Shown in pieces: positions 1-8,083 of a DNA stretch of 48,783 bases (its first letter is position 1; each line of letters opens with the position of its first letter). The position numbers and the translations under genes are program-made. Source of the stretch: an uncultured Gammaproteobacteria bacterium (GTDB taxonomy: Bacteria; Pseudomonadota; Gammaproteobacteria; Enterobacterales; Succinivibrionaceae); the NCBI GenBank assembly GCA_900315395.1, contig OMZC01000091.1:1-48783 (forward strand), written 5' to 3'. Below the pieces are notes generated by a model. That model was not told where the DNA came from and ran no database searches. It was given only the letters and a program-made list of their open reading frames with translations.

Positions 1-69
1 TTAAGAATTGCAGCAGTCTTTAATGCAGATCCTAAGGTAAGAGCTTTTACCGAGTATCAGCAGGCATAG
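1..69 (+). CDS. C-terminal tail of an AAA-ATPase-like/PD-(D/E)XK (DUF1703-type) protein, cut by window edge
   Basis: Reading from base 1 gives 22 residues ending with TAG at 67-69, including the string VFNADPKV followed by FTEYQ. The same residues end the broken DUF1703-type gene at 34203-35828, and the DNA is also nearly identical. This is therefore the last piece of a paralogue whose body lies outside the window. The fragment itself contains no catalytic residues, so the family call rests only on the match to the second copy. Confidence 0.75.
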   Translation, partial: LRIAAVFNADPKVRAFTEYQQA

Positions 70-83
70 AAAATCCAATTAAA

Positions 84-111
84 AGGCTCCGTAGAAATCC
101 TACAGAGCCTT
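84..111 (-). terminator. Rho-independent terminator of glgCA
   Basis: Read on the minus strand the arms AAGGCTCTGTAG and CTACGGAGCCTT pair around a short loop, with one G-U wobble, and are followed by TTTTAATTGG. On the plus strand the same position is a C/A mismatch, so the minus-strand (glgA) orientation fits better. Confidence 0.7.
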
Positions 112-140
112 CAAATCCTTTAATCTTTAACTTCAGAGTA

Positions 141-1601
141 CTACCACTTAGGTTTCTTTAAAGCACTCTTATAAAGTTCAATATACTTCTTACATGAATC
201 TGACCAGTTAAAGCGTACTCTCATTGCATTTTGTTTGATACGCTTCATCTCTGAAGGATCTTCTAAATACAGAATTAAAGTACGACGTAAACAGGAAAGT
301 AACTCTTCAGAGCTTGGATCAAAGAACATAAAGCCGTTACCATTTACTCTGTCCTGATCATAGTCTTTAACAGTATCTTTTAAACCACCTACAGCACGTA
401 CGATAGGTAAGGTACCGTAAGCTAATGAGTAGATCTGGTTTAGACCACATGGCTCAAAGATAGATGGCATCAAGAAGAAGTCAGAACCTGCTTCAATCTG
501 ATGAGCTAGCATATTGTCATACACAGGCTGGAAGATCATTTTGCCAGGATGACGATTAGCAATTTCAGTCATTTGCTGCTGTAAGTAAGGATCACCGGTA
601 CCCTCGATTACAACCTGAACTTTGTGCTGTAAGAATCTGTCTAAGATAGGAATTAAAAGACCGATACCCTTCTGATCGGTAAGTCTTGCGACCATACCAT
701 ACATAGGGGTATCACCCATCTCAAGACCTAACTTTCTTTGTAAGAGGTATTTACCTAATACCTTTTGATCAAGACTCTTAACATCATATCTGATGCGCAG
801 TAATTGATCTGTAGCAGGATCCCAGTCAGAGTAGTCGCAACCATTGACGATACCTGACAGATCTTGCTGTCTGTCAAGATAGTTCTGAGTCATACCATGA
901 CCACCTAAATAAGTGGTAAGTTCACTGGCATAACCTGGACTTACGGTGTTGATCTTATCTGCATAGAAAACACCGCATTTTAAGAAATTGATATATGAAC
1001 CTTGAGTGATCTTGTCATTATAGATATTGGCAATTTCAGGCAAGATTGCAATTTGTGATCTGTCAAAAGCGCCTTGGAAAGCACCATTATGAATGGTAAG
1101 CACTGACCGAGCTTTTGATAGATATGGATCGTTTGCGTATTTAATACGCATTAACATAGGTGCAATGCCGGTGTGCCAGTCATTGCAATGAAGAATGTCA
1201 AACCAGTAGTTTAAGTGTTTGCAGGCATCCAATGCTGCAGCTGAGAAGAAAGCAAATCTCTCGCCATTGTCAGCATAAGCCTGGTTGTTGTCTCCATACA
1301 TGGAGGTTCTGTCAAAGTATCTAGGACAGTCAACCAACCAAACTTCAACTACCTTATTAAGATAAGTCTTTCTAATTGAATAGGGGATGCGAAGCTTCTC
1401 ATCTGGATTGTTTTCATTCAAAACACCACTTGCTATCACCTCAAGCTTATCGTAATCCTTGATGGTGGTATAGCATGGCATGACAACTCTGACATCATGA
1501 CCTTCAGCTTGCAGCTGTAAAGGCAAAGCCTTAGCAACATCTGCAAGACCGCCTGATTTCATGATGCCTGCAACTTCTGATGATAATAACAAGATGTTCA
1601 C
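141..1601 (-). CDS. glgA: Glycogen synthase (ADP-glucose type)
   Basis: GlgA, a GT5-family enzyme, transfers glucose from ADP-glucose to the non-reducing end of glycogen in the cytoplasm. The N-terminus has the ADP-glucose-binding KSGGLADV motif at about residues 15-22. The C-terminal Rossmann half has EPCGLNQ and a following VGGLKDTV segment. At 486 residues it is of usual GlgA length. A TTG at 1607 is in frame, but an AGGGG Shine-Dalgarno sequence abuts it; the GTG at 1601 lies six bases after that site and gives the typical MNILLLSSEVA start, so GTG is preferred. It lies 24 bases downstream of glgC and is surely cotranscribed. No branching enzyme or phosphorylase gene is in the window. Confidence 0.95.
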   Translation of the reverse strand: MNILLLSSEVAGIMKSGGLADVAKALPLQLQAEGHDVRVVMPCYTTIKDYDKLEVIASGVLNENNPDEKLRIPYSIRKTYLNKVVEVWLVDCPRYFDRTSMYGDNNQAYADNGERFAFFSAAALDACKHLNYWFDILHCNDWHTGIAPMLMRIKYANDPYLSKARSVLTIHNGAFQGAFDRSQIAILPEIANIYNDKITQGSYINFLKCGVFYADKINTVSPGYASELTTYLGGHGMTQNYLDRQQDLSGIVNGCDYSDWDPATDQLLRIRYDVKSLDQKVLGKYLLQRKLGLEMGDTPMYGMVARLTDQKGIGLLIPILDRFLQHKVQVVIEGTGDPYLQQQMTEIANRHPGKMIFQPVYDNMLAHQIEAGSDFFLMPSIFEPCGLNQIYSLAYGTLPIVRAVGGLKDTVKDYDQDRVNGNGFMFFDPSSEELLSCLRRTLILYLEDPSEMKRIKQNAMRVRFNWSDSCKKYIELYKSALKKPKW

Positions 1602-1625
1602 AGGCAACCCCTTATTTTATGTGTT

Positions 1626-2870
1626 CTAGTCGAAACCTAAGCGCATGCCCTTAGGTACTACTATTATGCCATTTTTAGATATAGTGATCATAGAATTCTT
1701 CTCTTTTTCAAGAAGCTTTTGATCTTTCTCTCTATCGTAGCCAATCTCAAAGCCTGGAGCAATCTCAACATGTCTGTCGAGGATCACATTCTTAATCTTT
1801 GCTCCCTTACCAATGATGTTATCACCGATAAGCACACTGCCTTCTACCATAGCACCGTCGCCAGCTGTGCATCTGAAGCCTAGAACTGACTTGTTGATAG
1901 TAGCTCCGTTAATCTTGCAACCAGCTGAGATTAAAGACATAGATACGTGTGACTCGTTATCATCAGTATCGGTGAAGTCAGCAGGTGGTAATGGTGGATA
2001 GAATGTATGTAAAGGCCACTTAGGGTTTTGCAGATTGAACTTAGGCTTATTACCTAATAAGTCCATATGAGCTTCCCAGTAGCTGTCGATGCTTCCTACA
2101 TCACGCCAGTAAGCAAAGTCTTTCTCACCTTCAATTTCGATTTCGCTAAAGTCATATACATAGACATTGCCTTTTGGGAACATCTTAGGAATGATGTCTT
2201 TACCAAAGTCATGGCTTGAGTTCTTATCTTTCTCGTCTTCAACTAACTCATTGCATAAAACATCAGCTTTAAAGATATAGTTACCCATAGATACTAATGA
2301 GTAGCCAGGTTCGTTTGGTAACTCTTTAGGATGAGCTGGTTTTTCCTCGAAGCCAATCATCTTATTGTTTTCATCAACTTCGATAACACCGAATTTACCA
2401 GCACAGTCGCTTGATTTCATTCTGATAGCAGCAACGGTTAAATCAGCACCGATGTTCTTGTGGTAGGTTAGCATGTCACGAACATTCATCTTATAGATGT
2501 GGTCAGAACCGAAGATACATACATGATCTGGGAACTGCTCTTTGATGAAGGTTAAGTTCTGATAGATAGCATCAGCTGTACCCTGATACCACTCTTTAGA
2601 TACACGCATCTGAGCTGGTAGAGAGTCAATGAAGGCACCATAAATACCACTTACCTGCCAGCCTTTCTTTAAGTGCATCAACAAAGACTGAGATTTGTAC
2701 TGAGTGATTACAAAGATCTTGATGATACCTGAGTTAACGAAGTTATTGAGCACGAAGTCGATTAGTCTGTAGCTTCCGCCAAAAGGAACTGCAGGTTTAC
2801 TTCTGCAAGAGGTTAAAGGCATAAGACGTGTACCTTCACCGCCGGCCAGGATCATAGCTAATGCAGCCAT
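1626..2870 (-). CDS. glgC: Glucose-1-phosphate adenylyltransferase
   Basis: GlgC makes ADP-glucose from ATP and glucose-1-phosphate, the committed step that feeds GlgA next door. The N-terminal nucleotidyltransferase signature GGEGTRLMPLT starts at residue 10, followed by KPAVPFGGSYRLIDF. WYQGTADAIYQN, FGSDHIYKM and GFEEKPAHP are the catalytic and sugar-phosphate-binding segments. The C-terminal third has the hexapeptide-repeat character of a left-handed beta helix. Length is 414 residues, close to the usual 410-430. ATG at 2870 is preceded by AAGGAG. An inverted repeat at 2914-2934 lies just upstream and may be an operator. Confidence 0.96.
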   Translation of the reverse strand: MAALAMILAGGEGTRLMPLTSCRSKPAVPFGGSYRLIDFVLNNFVNSGIIKIFVITQYKSQSLLMHLKKGWQVSGIYGAFIDSLPAQMRVSKEWYQGTADAIYQNLTFIKEQFPDHVCIFGSDHIYKMNVRDMLTYHKNIGADLTVAAIRMKSSDCAGKFGVIEVDENNKMIGFEEKPAHPKELPNEPGYSLVSMGNYIFKADVLCNELVEDEKDKNSSHDFGKDIIPKMFPKGNVYVYDFSEIEIEGEKDFAYWRDVGSIDSYWEAHMDLLGNKPKFNLQNPKWPLHTFYPPLPPADFTDTDDNESHVSMSLISAGCKINGATINKSVLGFRCTAGDGAMVEGSVLIGDNIIGKGAKIKNVILDRHVEIAPGFEIGYDREKDQKLLEKEKNSMITISKNGIIVVPKGMRLGFD

Positions 2871-2913
2871 TTGAGAGACTCCTTAATAGATGTTTTGATT
2901 GTTATGTGTTCTG

Positions 2914-2934
2914 ATGACATTCAAGTAATGTCAT
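2914..2934. promoter_or_regulatory. Inverted repeat upstream of glgC
   Basis: ATGACATT and AATGTCAT are perfect 8-base arms around CAAGT. It ends 44 bases from the glgC start codon, within or near the expected promoter. It could be an operator or a leader hairpin; the binding protein is unknown. Confidence 0.4.
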
Positions 2935-3164
2935 GTACCTATTTAATGAGTATAGAACAAGATTTTTAATGCTTAAAAAAAATAGAGATTTGTATAACAA
3001 AATGAACAAATATTTTTCCAAATCCAGATGAAATAAGGCTTAAAAAATGAGTCACAGACACAACTTTTTGTGTGTTGATGTAAAACTTATGAAACTTGTA
3101 GGCATTAACTTAAAAAAAGTTTGTAAAAAATGTTGAGGTAGCTAAAAGTTTTAAAAACTTGTCG

Positions 3165-3187
3165 TTATTAAGAATAATTCTTAATAA
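3165..3187. promoter_or_regulatory. 23-bp perfect palindrome
   Basis: Arms TTATTAAGAAT and ATTCTTAATAA flank a single central A. The site is about 225 bases upstream of the ldhA start. A related core, AAGAA-N2-TTCTT, is repeated in the minisatellite at 16320-16394 (there with a 2-base rather than 3-base spacer). The binding protein is unknown. Confidence 0.4.
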
Positions 3188-3253
3188 TATTTAGCCTTTT
3201 TGCATGAATTAAAGTATTGTCACAGCAAAAGTTAAGTCACTTTTGCGCCTATT

Positions 3254-3268
3254 TGCACAAATTGTGCA
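3254..3268. promoter_or_regulatory. 15-bp perfect palindrome upstream of the FNR box
   Basis: TGCACAA and TTGTGCA flank a central A. Its centre lies 27.5 bases upstream of the centre of the FNR box, so it may hold a second regulator of ldhA. Confidence 0.4.
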
Positions 3269-3281
3269 CGTAATAAAATAT

Positions 3282-3321
3282 TTGATAAAGATCAAATTTT
3301 GCGTTAGAAATAGTGTATCTT
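3282..3321 (+). promoter_or_regulatory. FNR box and class II-type promoter for ldhA
   Basis: TTGAT-AAAG-ATCAA at 3282-3295 matches the FNR consensus (TTGAT-N4-ATCAA) exactly. A plausible -10 hexamer TATCTT lies at 3316-3321, which would put the FNR centre about 40 bases upstream of the start site, the geometry of a class II activated promoter. This suggests oxygen-responsive induction of lactate production. The -10 assignment is inferred. Confidence 0.7.
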
Positions 3322-3412
3322 ATTGAACAGGCAAGATAACCAGTAATTAGAGCTATCTAAATACTGATATACAGATTTCATAATCAGAGAATCATTCATC
3401 TGAGGATAAAAA

Positions 3413-4426
3413 ATGGAAAACAATAAAATCGTCTTTTTTGGTACCCACAGCTACGACAGACACGCATTTACAGATATGAATGCTGAAAAGAACTTTGGTT
3501 TTCAGCTAATCTATCACAGAAGTTTCCTTGATATTAACAATGCAGATGAAACTCACGGCGCTAAAGCTGTATGTATCTTCGTAAACGATAGAGCAGACAG
3601 AGCTGTATTACAGAAGTTAAAAGACAATGGTGTTGAGCTTTTAGCTCTACGTTGTGCAGGTTTTAACAACGTAGATTTACAGGCAGCTAAAGATTTAGGT
3701 ATCAGAGTAGTAAGAGTACCTGCTTACTCTCCACACGCTATTGCTGAGCACGTAATGGCCCTAATCCTAACCTTAAACAGAAAGACCCACAGAGCATATT
3801 CACGTACCCGTGATGGTAACTTTGCTCTACACGGTTTAATGGGCTTTGACTTATATGGCAAGACCGCAGGTGTCGTAGGTACCGGTAAGATTGCTCGTGT
3901 GCTAATTGGCATCTTAAAGGGTTTTGGCATGAATGTAGTAGCTTATGATATTTATGAAGATCATGAGTATGAGAAGGCTGCTGGTATTAAGTATGTAACT
4001 ATGGATGAGTTATATGCTCAGTCAGATATCATTTCTCTAAACTGCCCATTAACTCCTCAGAACAGATACTTAATCAACAAAGATTCTATTGCTAAGATGA
4101 AAAAGGGCGTAATGATCATTAACACTGGTCGTGGTCCTTTAATCAATTCTGAAGATCTTGTAGAAGGCCTAAAGTCAGGTCAGATTGGTGCAGCAGGTTT
4201 GGATGTTTACGAAGAAGAGCATGATTACTTCTATCAGGACAGATCAGATCACATCATCACTGATGACAACCTAAGCCGTTTAATGAGCTTGAACAATGTT
4301 CTAATTACCTCTCATCAGGCTTTCTTTACAAAAGAAGCTATGACCAACATTGTTAATACTACTCTACAGAATGTAACTGATTACTTTGCAGGTAACGAGC
4401 TTGTAAACGAAGTAAAGGCTCAGTAA
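3413..4426 (+). CDS. ldhA: D-lactate dehydrogenase (NAD-dependent, fermentative)
   Basis: A D-isomer-specific 2-hydroxyacid dehydrogenase that would reduce pyruvate to D-lactate and regenerate NAD in the cytoplasm. The N-terminal substrate domain contains LRCAGFNNVDL. The NAD-binding Rossmann fold has VVGTGKIARVLIGI. The family's catalytic triad is visible as the Arg in NTGRGPLIN, the Glu in DVYEEE and the His in ITSHQAFFT. Length is 337 residues, near E. coli LdhA. ATG at 3413 follows GAGG. It is monocistronic: a strong terminator follows directly. The FNR box upstream fits anaerobic expression. Other 2-hydroxyacid specificities cannot be excluded by motif alone, but the whole protein reads as LdhA. 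Confidence 0.92.
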   Translation: MENNKIVFFGTHSYDRHAFTDMNAEKNFGFQLIYHRSFLDINNADETHGAKAVCIFVNDRADRAVLQKLKDNGVELLALRCAGFNNVDLQAAKDLGIRVVRVPAYSPHAIAEHVMALILTLNRKTHRAYSRTRDGNFALHGLMGFDLYGKTAGVVGTGKIARVLIGILKGFGMNVVAYDIYEDHEYEKAAGIKYVTMDELYAQSDIISLNCPLTPQNRYLINKDSIAKMKKGVMIINTGRGPLINSEDLVEGLKSGQIGAAGLDVYEEEHDYFYQDRSDHIITDDNLSRLMSLNNVLITSHQAFFTKEAMTNIVNTTLQNVTDYFAGNELVNEVKAQ

Positions 4427-4447
4427 AGTAAAATCACATCTAAAATA

Positions 4448-4474
4448 AAAGGTGCTTTAGGCACCTTTTATTTT
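4448..4474 (+). terminator. Rho-independent terminator of ldhA
   Basis: Arms AAAGGTGC and GCACCTTT with loop TTTAG, followed by TTATTTTC. Confidence 0.85.
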
Positions 4475-4621
4475 CTCCACGAGTTATTTTAACCAAGACC
4501 TCTAGTCTCATTCAAATCGACCACCTAGCATCACCACTTTTCTAAATCATAAAGAACTGCTATCTTTGACAGTGAGCTTTGCTCAAATCATGACTATAAA
4601 AAGAATCATTTTGAGGTATCT

Positions 4622-5098
4622 ATGAAACTAAAAGACTATCTGCTTCTGTCTTTAATCTTTGCTGCAATTGCAGCTGTTGCTGTATTTTTCACTGTAAAAA
4701 CAATAAAGGAAAGTACACCTGCTCTACCTGATGTTGTAAAGGTAACTGAGGTAAATCAGGGAGCTCCTCGTTCACAGAGTAATCTTGTATGTAACATTTT
4801 TGATTTTGATTCAGCAGCAAACTGTGCTGTAGGCAGTAAGATTGTCTTTACACCATTACGTTGGGGAAACGATCAGCTTCCAATCTACTTTGCAGGTCAG
4901 TATTGTGATCTTAACTATGCTGTAGTATCAAACAATGGTGGCGTTACCTGTATTAAGGCAGCTCCTTACGAAGAGCCTCAAGCTCAGGATAACCAAACAC
5001 AGGGTAACAATGACGAGAATAACGCAAGTCAAAATGAGGAGAGCAAAGCTGCTAATAACTCTACTCAAAACAATGAGCAGGATAATGCTAAGAACTAA
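4622..5098 (+). CDS. Membrane-anchored protein of unknown function
   Basis: I do not recognise this 158-residue protein. It begins with a short basic stretch and a hydrophobic segment (about residues 6-26, LLLSLIFAAIAAVAVFF) that reads as an uncleaved N-terminal anchor, so the rest should be periplasmic. The middle part (about 45-115) contains four cysteines, which could form disulfides. The last 40 residues are a low-complexity tail of Asn, Gln, Glu and Lys. ATG at 4622 is preceded by GAGG. It stands alone between the ldhA terminator and a convergent terminator. Confidence 0.75.
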   Translation: MKLKDYLLLSLIFAAIAAVAVFFTVKTIKESTPALPDVVKVTEVNQGAPRSQSNLVCNIFDFDSAANCAVGSKIVFTPLRWGNDQLPIYFAGQYCDLNYAVVSNNGGVTCIKAAPYEEPQAQDNQTQGNNDENNASQNEESKAANNSTQNNEQDNAKN

Positions 5099-5114
5099 TT
5101 AGAGCATAAACACA

Positions 5115-5140
5115 AAAGCAAGATCGTATGATCTTGCTTT
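5115..5140. terminator. Convergent terminator between 4622-5098 and rsmC
   Basis: Perfect 11-base arms AAAGCAAGATC and GATCTTGCTTT around GTAT. The minus-strand side runs into TTTTGTGTTT, so it best serves the rsmC operon but can act for both sides. Confidence 0.75.
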
Positions 5141-5181
5141 AGGAAAAACAAAGGGGTTGGTGCTGACCTTTGAAAGGTTAA

Positions 5182-6261
5182 TTACTTTTCTTCCATTCTT
5201 GCTTTGTACACAATAAAGGTAGTGCTTGAAGAGACAATCTGTACATAATCAAAGTTCTCTAAAAGTACCTTTTCATAACCTAAATGAGCATTAGCAACTA
5301 AGTACATTACACCGTTCTTAGTTAAGTGATCTTTTGCTTCAATGATCATATTAACAGTAGGTGCAGTAGTAGTTGTAACACCAACATGGAATGGTGGGTT
5401 TACAGCAATTAAGTCAAATCTATCAAGGTCGGTTAACATGTCTGATGCTTTAACCTTGATGGAGTCACAGCCATTTAGTTTGGCATTCTCTTTAGTAAGC
5501 TCGATGGCAGCAGCACTGACATCTGTTGAGGTTACATTCTTAAAGCCAAGCTTTGAGAGCACTAAACCTACGACACCACAGCCACAACCTAGATCTAAAG
5601 CACTGCCAAATGGAGTTAAATCTTTTAAGCTCTCAATTAACATTGCTGTACCGTTATCAAGTTTTCCCTGAGAGAAGACAGCACTGTCCTGATGGAGGGT
5701 AAGTGGAATGTTAATTGGATTTACTTTAATGTCTTGTACACCTTTGTAGGTGTTAAAGTCATTTTCATAAATAGCTTTAAATAGGGTGCACTTTCTTGCT
5801 AAATCTACTTTCTTTACAAAGCCTAAAGGCTTTAAAAGAGAGTCAGCACTTTTAGCGCCACCATCATTAGAGCCTGCAGTATAAACTAAAGCTTCTTTTT
5901 TTAATTTAGACTTTAAAGTGTTTAATAGTTTTAAAGTCTGCTGCTTACTTTTTGAAAGTAAAAGTAAGAGAGTGTCAGCTTCATTAGTATGAGATAAAGC
6001 AGATTTCACATCAGCAAAGATTAACTTTACGTGCTTGTACTCAATTACCTGAGGACAGCTGTCATCCATGCTTTTACCAATCATAGCAGCCATCTTTTTG
6101 CATACAACGTAGTTGTCTACAATTACAGTAGCGCTATGAGCTCTTTTAACTAAAGAGAACACCATAGGATCGAGAATATCACCTGCGATGATAAGATCAC
6201 GTCCTACAAATTCCTCTTCATTACGTTGTAAAAGTTCAAATACTGGTGAATTTGCTGCCAT
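5182..6261 (-). CDS. rsmC: 16S rRNA (guanine-N2) methyltransferase, RsmC-like
   Basis: A two-domain SAM-dependent methyltransferase. The N-terminal half (about 1-180) is the degenerate methyltransferase-like domain typical of RsmC/RlmG. The C-terminal half has the SAM-binding motif LDLGCGCGVVGLVL (about residue 222) and the catalytic NPPFH tetrad (about 289). The VFSQGKLDNGTAML segment matches RsmC, which methylates G1207 of 16S rRNA, better than RlmG. Length 359, slightly longer than E. coli RsmC (343). Its ATG overlaps the rsmA stop by one base (TAATG), so the two rRNA methyltransferases are translationally coupled. RlmG remains the alternative. Confidence 0.85.
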   Translation of the reverse strand: MAANSPVFELLQRNEEEFVGRDLIIAGDILDPMVFSLVKRAHSATVIVDNYVVCKKMAAMIGKSMDDSCPQVIEYKHVKLIFADVKSALSHTNEADTLLLLLSKSKQQTLKLLNTLKSKLKKEALVYTAGSNDGGAKSADSLLKPLGFVKKVDLARKCTLFKAIYENDFNTYKGVQDIKVNPINIPLTLHQDSAVFSQGKLDNGTAMLIESLKDLTPFGSALDLGCGCGVVGLVLSKLGFKNVTSTDVSAAAIELTKENAKLNGCDSIKVKASDMLTDLDRFDLIAVNPPFHVGVTTTTAPTVNMIIEAKDHLTKNGVMYLVANAHLGYEKVLLENFDYVQIVSSSTTFIVYKARMEEK

Positions 6262-7058
6262 TAGACTTTATTCCTGTATTTTAAAGCGCGAGCTAGTTCT
6301 ACATATTTTTCCACACTGATGTTTTCAGCACGTAAGATTGGATCAAGACCAAAGCTGTTTAACTCCTCTTCAGTAAAGAACTTAGATAGAGAGTTACGAA
6401 TGGTCTTACGACGAGCTGAGAAAGCTGTGGTAGTGATGTTATTTAAATATGGAATTAATGATCTTTCTTCATCAGTTAAAGCTTTAGGCTTTAGACGTAC
6501 AACAGCTGAGGTCACCTTAGGAGCTGGTCTGAATGCTGAAGGTGGAACTACAAGCATTGGAATTACCTGAGCATGGAACTGAGTCATTACAGTTAAACGA
6601 CCATAGTCTTTGGTGCTAGGACCTGCTGCTAATCTTTCAACTACTTCTTTTTGTAGCATAAAGTGCATATCAGTAATGCCTTTTTGTGAAAGTAGGTGGA
6701 AGATAATAGGGGAGGTGATGTTGTATGGTAAGTTACCAAAAACACGTAATTGACCTGCGCCTTCTAACTCTTCGAAGTTAACCTTAAGAGCATCACCTTC
6801 AATGATGGTAAGACCTTTTAAGAAAGGATCGTGCTTTAAGATCTCAACAAGATCACGGTCTAACTCAATCGCTGTAAGAGCTTTTGCTCTTTCAAGAACA
6901 GGTCTTGTCAAAGCTGCATGACCTGGACCAATCTCAACTAAGTGTTCACCTTCTTTAGGATTGATAGCATCAACGATCTGAGAAATGATGTGATCGTTAA
7001 CTAAGAAGTTCTGTCCAAAGCGTTTTCTTGCTTTCATGTGTACTGGTGGTAAAGCCAT
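6261..7058 (-). CDS. rsmA: 16S rRNA dimethyladenosine transferase
   Basis: RsmA (KsgA) dimethylates A1518 and A1519 near the 3' end of 16S rRNA during small-subunit maturation. Seen: RKRFGQNFL near residue 12, SAM motif [10 protein letters not shown], catalytic NLPYNITSP, and the C-terminal helical domain with [12 protein letters not shown]. Length 265 is standard. It follows pdxA with one base between stop and start, as in the conserved lptD-surA-pdxA-rsmA operon. Downstream, rsmC takes the place of apaG-apaH. Confidence 0.97.
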   Translation of the reverse strand: MALPPVHMKARKRFGQNFLVNDHIISQIVDAINPKEGEHLVEIGPGHAALTRPVLERAKALTAIELDRDLVEILKHDPFLKGLTIIEGDALKVNFEELEGAGQLRVFGNLPYNITSPIIFHLLSQKGITDMHFMLQKEVVERLAAGPSTKDYGRLTVMTQFHAQVIPMLVVPPSAFRPAPKVTSAVVRLKPKALTDEERSLIPYLNNITTTAFSARRKTIRNSLSKFFTEEELNSFGLDPILRAENISVEKYVELARALKYRNKV

Positions 7059-7059
7059 A

Positions 7060-8058
7060 TTATCTCCTGCTACGTAGTGCCATAGTATGAGCCAGTTCTA
7101 CTGCTGCAAACAGTGAACCAGGATCTGCCTTGGTTGTACCTGCTAAATCTAATGCAGTTCCATGATCGACAGAAGTTCTAATGTAAGGTAGACCTAAGGT
7201 AGTGTTGTAACCACAATCAAAACCTGCATATTTTAAAACTGGTAAGCCCTGATCATGGTACATGGTTAAGAAGGCATCAGCTTTATCAATATACTTTTGC
7301 TGGAACATGGTGTCAGCAGGAAGTGGTCCGATGATGTTGATACCCTGAGATCTTAATTCTTCAAAGGTAGGGATGATGGTGTTTATCTCTTCCATACCTA
7401 AATGACCATCTTCACCTGCATGAGGGTTTAAACCTGCGCTGATGATGCATGGTTTATCAATACCAAACTTGGTCTTAAGATCGTGATTTAGAATAGTTAC
7501 AATCTCAACTAAAAGTTCTTCAGTGATGGCATTAGATACATCTTTTAAAGGTAAGTGTGTGGTAGCTAGAGCTACATTAAACTTCTTGCAACCTAGCATC
7601 ATCACTACTTTTTTAGTATGAGTTCTTTCCTGGAAATACTCAGTGTGACCTGTAAAGTTAAGTCCGGTGTCTGCAATTACAGCTTTACTGATAGGACCGG
7701 TTACAATGCCTGAGAACTCACCAGATTCTGACTTATCTGAGGCAATATCAAGACAGTCTAAAACGTATTTGGCGTTTCTCTTATCAAGTTTTCCTGGAAT
7801 TGAAGGAACAGCTAAAGGTACATCTAAAACACATAAAGTACCTTTAGTTTGTGGTACAAAATTGTCTTTAGAGTAATCAATTAGTTTTATTGACTGAGTT
7901 TTATCAGAATTAAAAAGAGCTATACGCTGTGCGATTAGCTCTTTTGATGCGATGATAACAAGCTGCGTATCTTTTAAGTCTAGTTTTGACAGATGATACA
8001 TCAGCTCTGGACCGACACCTGAAGGCTCTCCAGGTGTCACTGCTAAACGATATGTCAT
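7060..8058 (-). CDS. pdxA: 4-hydroxythreonine-4-phosphate dehydrogenase
   Basis: PdxA oxidises 4-phosphohydroxy-L-threonine in pyridoxal-5-phosphate synthesis (DXP-dependent route). The start [19 protein letters not shown] is typical. The metal-binding histidines lie in [18 protein letters not shown] and [16 protein letters not shown]. The substrate-binding [14 protein letters not shown] stretch is present. Length 332 matches the family. Start ATG at 8058 lies 25 bases after surA. Position between surA and rsmA is the classical one. Confidence 0.97.
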   Translation of the reverse strand: MTYRLAVTPGEPSGVGPELMYHLSKLDLKDTQLVIIASKELIAQRIALFNSDKTQSIKLIDYSKDNFVPQTKGTLCVLDVPLAVPSIPGKLDKRNAKYVLDCLDIASDKSESGEFSGIVTGPISKAVIADTGLNFTGHTEYFQERTHTKKVVMMLGCKKFNVALATTHLPLKDVSNAITEELLVEIVTILNHDLKTKFGIDKPCIISAGLNPHAGEDGHLGMEEINTIIPTFEELRSQGINIIGPLPADTMFQQKYIDKADAFLTMYHDQGLPVLKYAGFDCGYNTTLGLPYIRTSVDHGTALDLAGTTKADPGSLFAAVELAHTMALRSRR

Positions 8059-8083
8059 TTAACCTCTAAATTTAGGCCGTGCT

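Larger units (their letters stand above)
2871..3412. promoter_or_regulatory. Divergent control region between glgC and ldhA
   Basis: This 542-base AT-rich gap separates glgC (minus) from the D-lactate dehydrogenase gene (plus). No credible ORF is visible. It contains four separate dyad-symmetric sites, listed individually: 2914-2934, 3165-3187, 3254-3268 and the FNR box 3282-3295. It is large for a simple divergent promoter and probably carries several regulators' binding sites, coupling glycogen storage and lactate fermentation. Confidence 0.6.
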
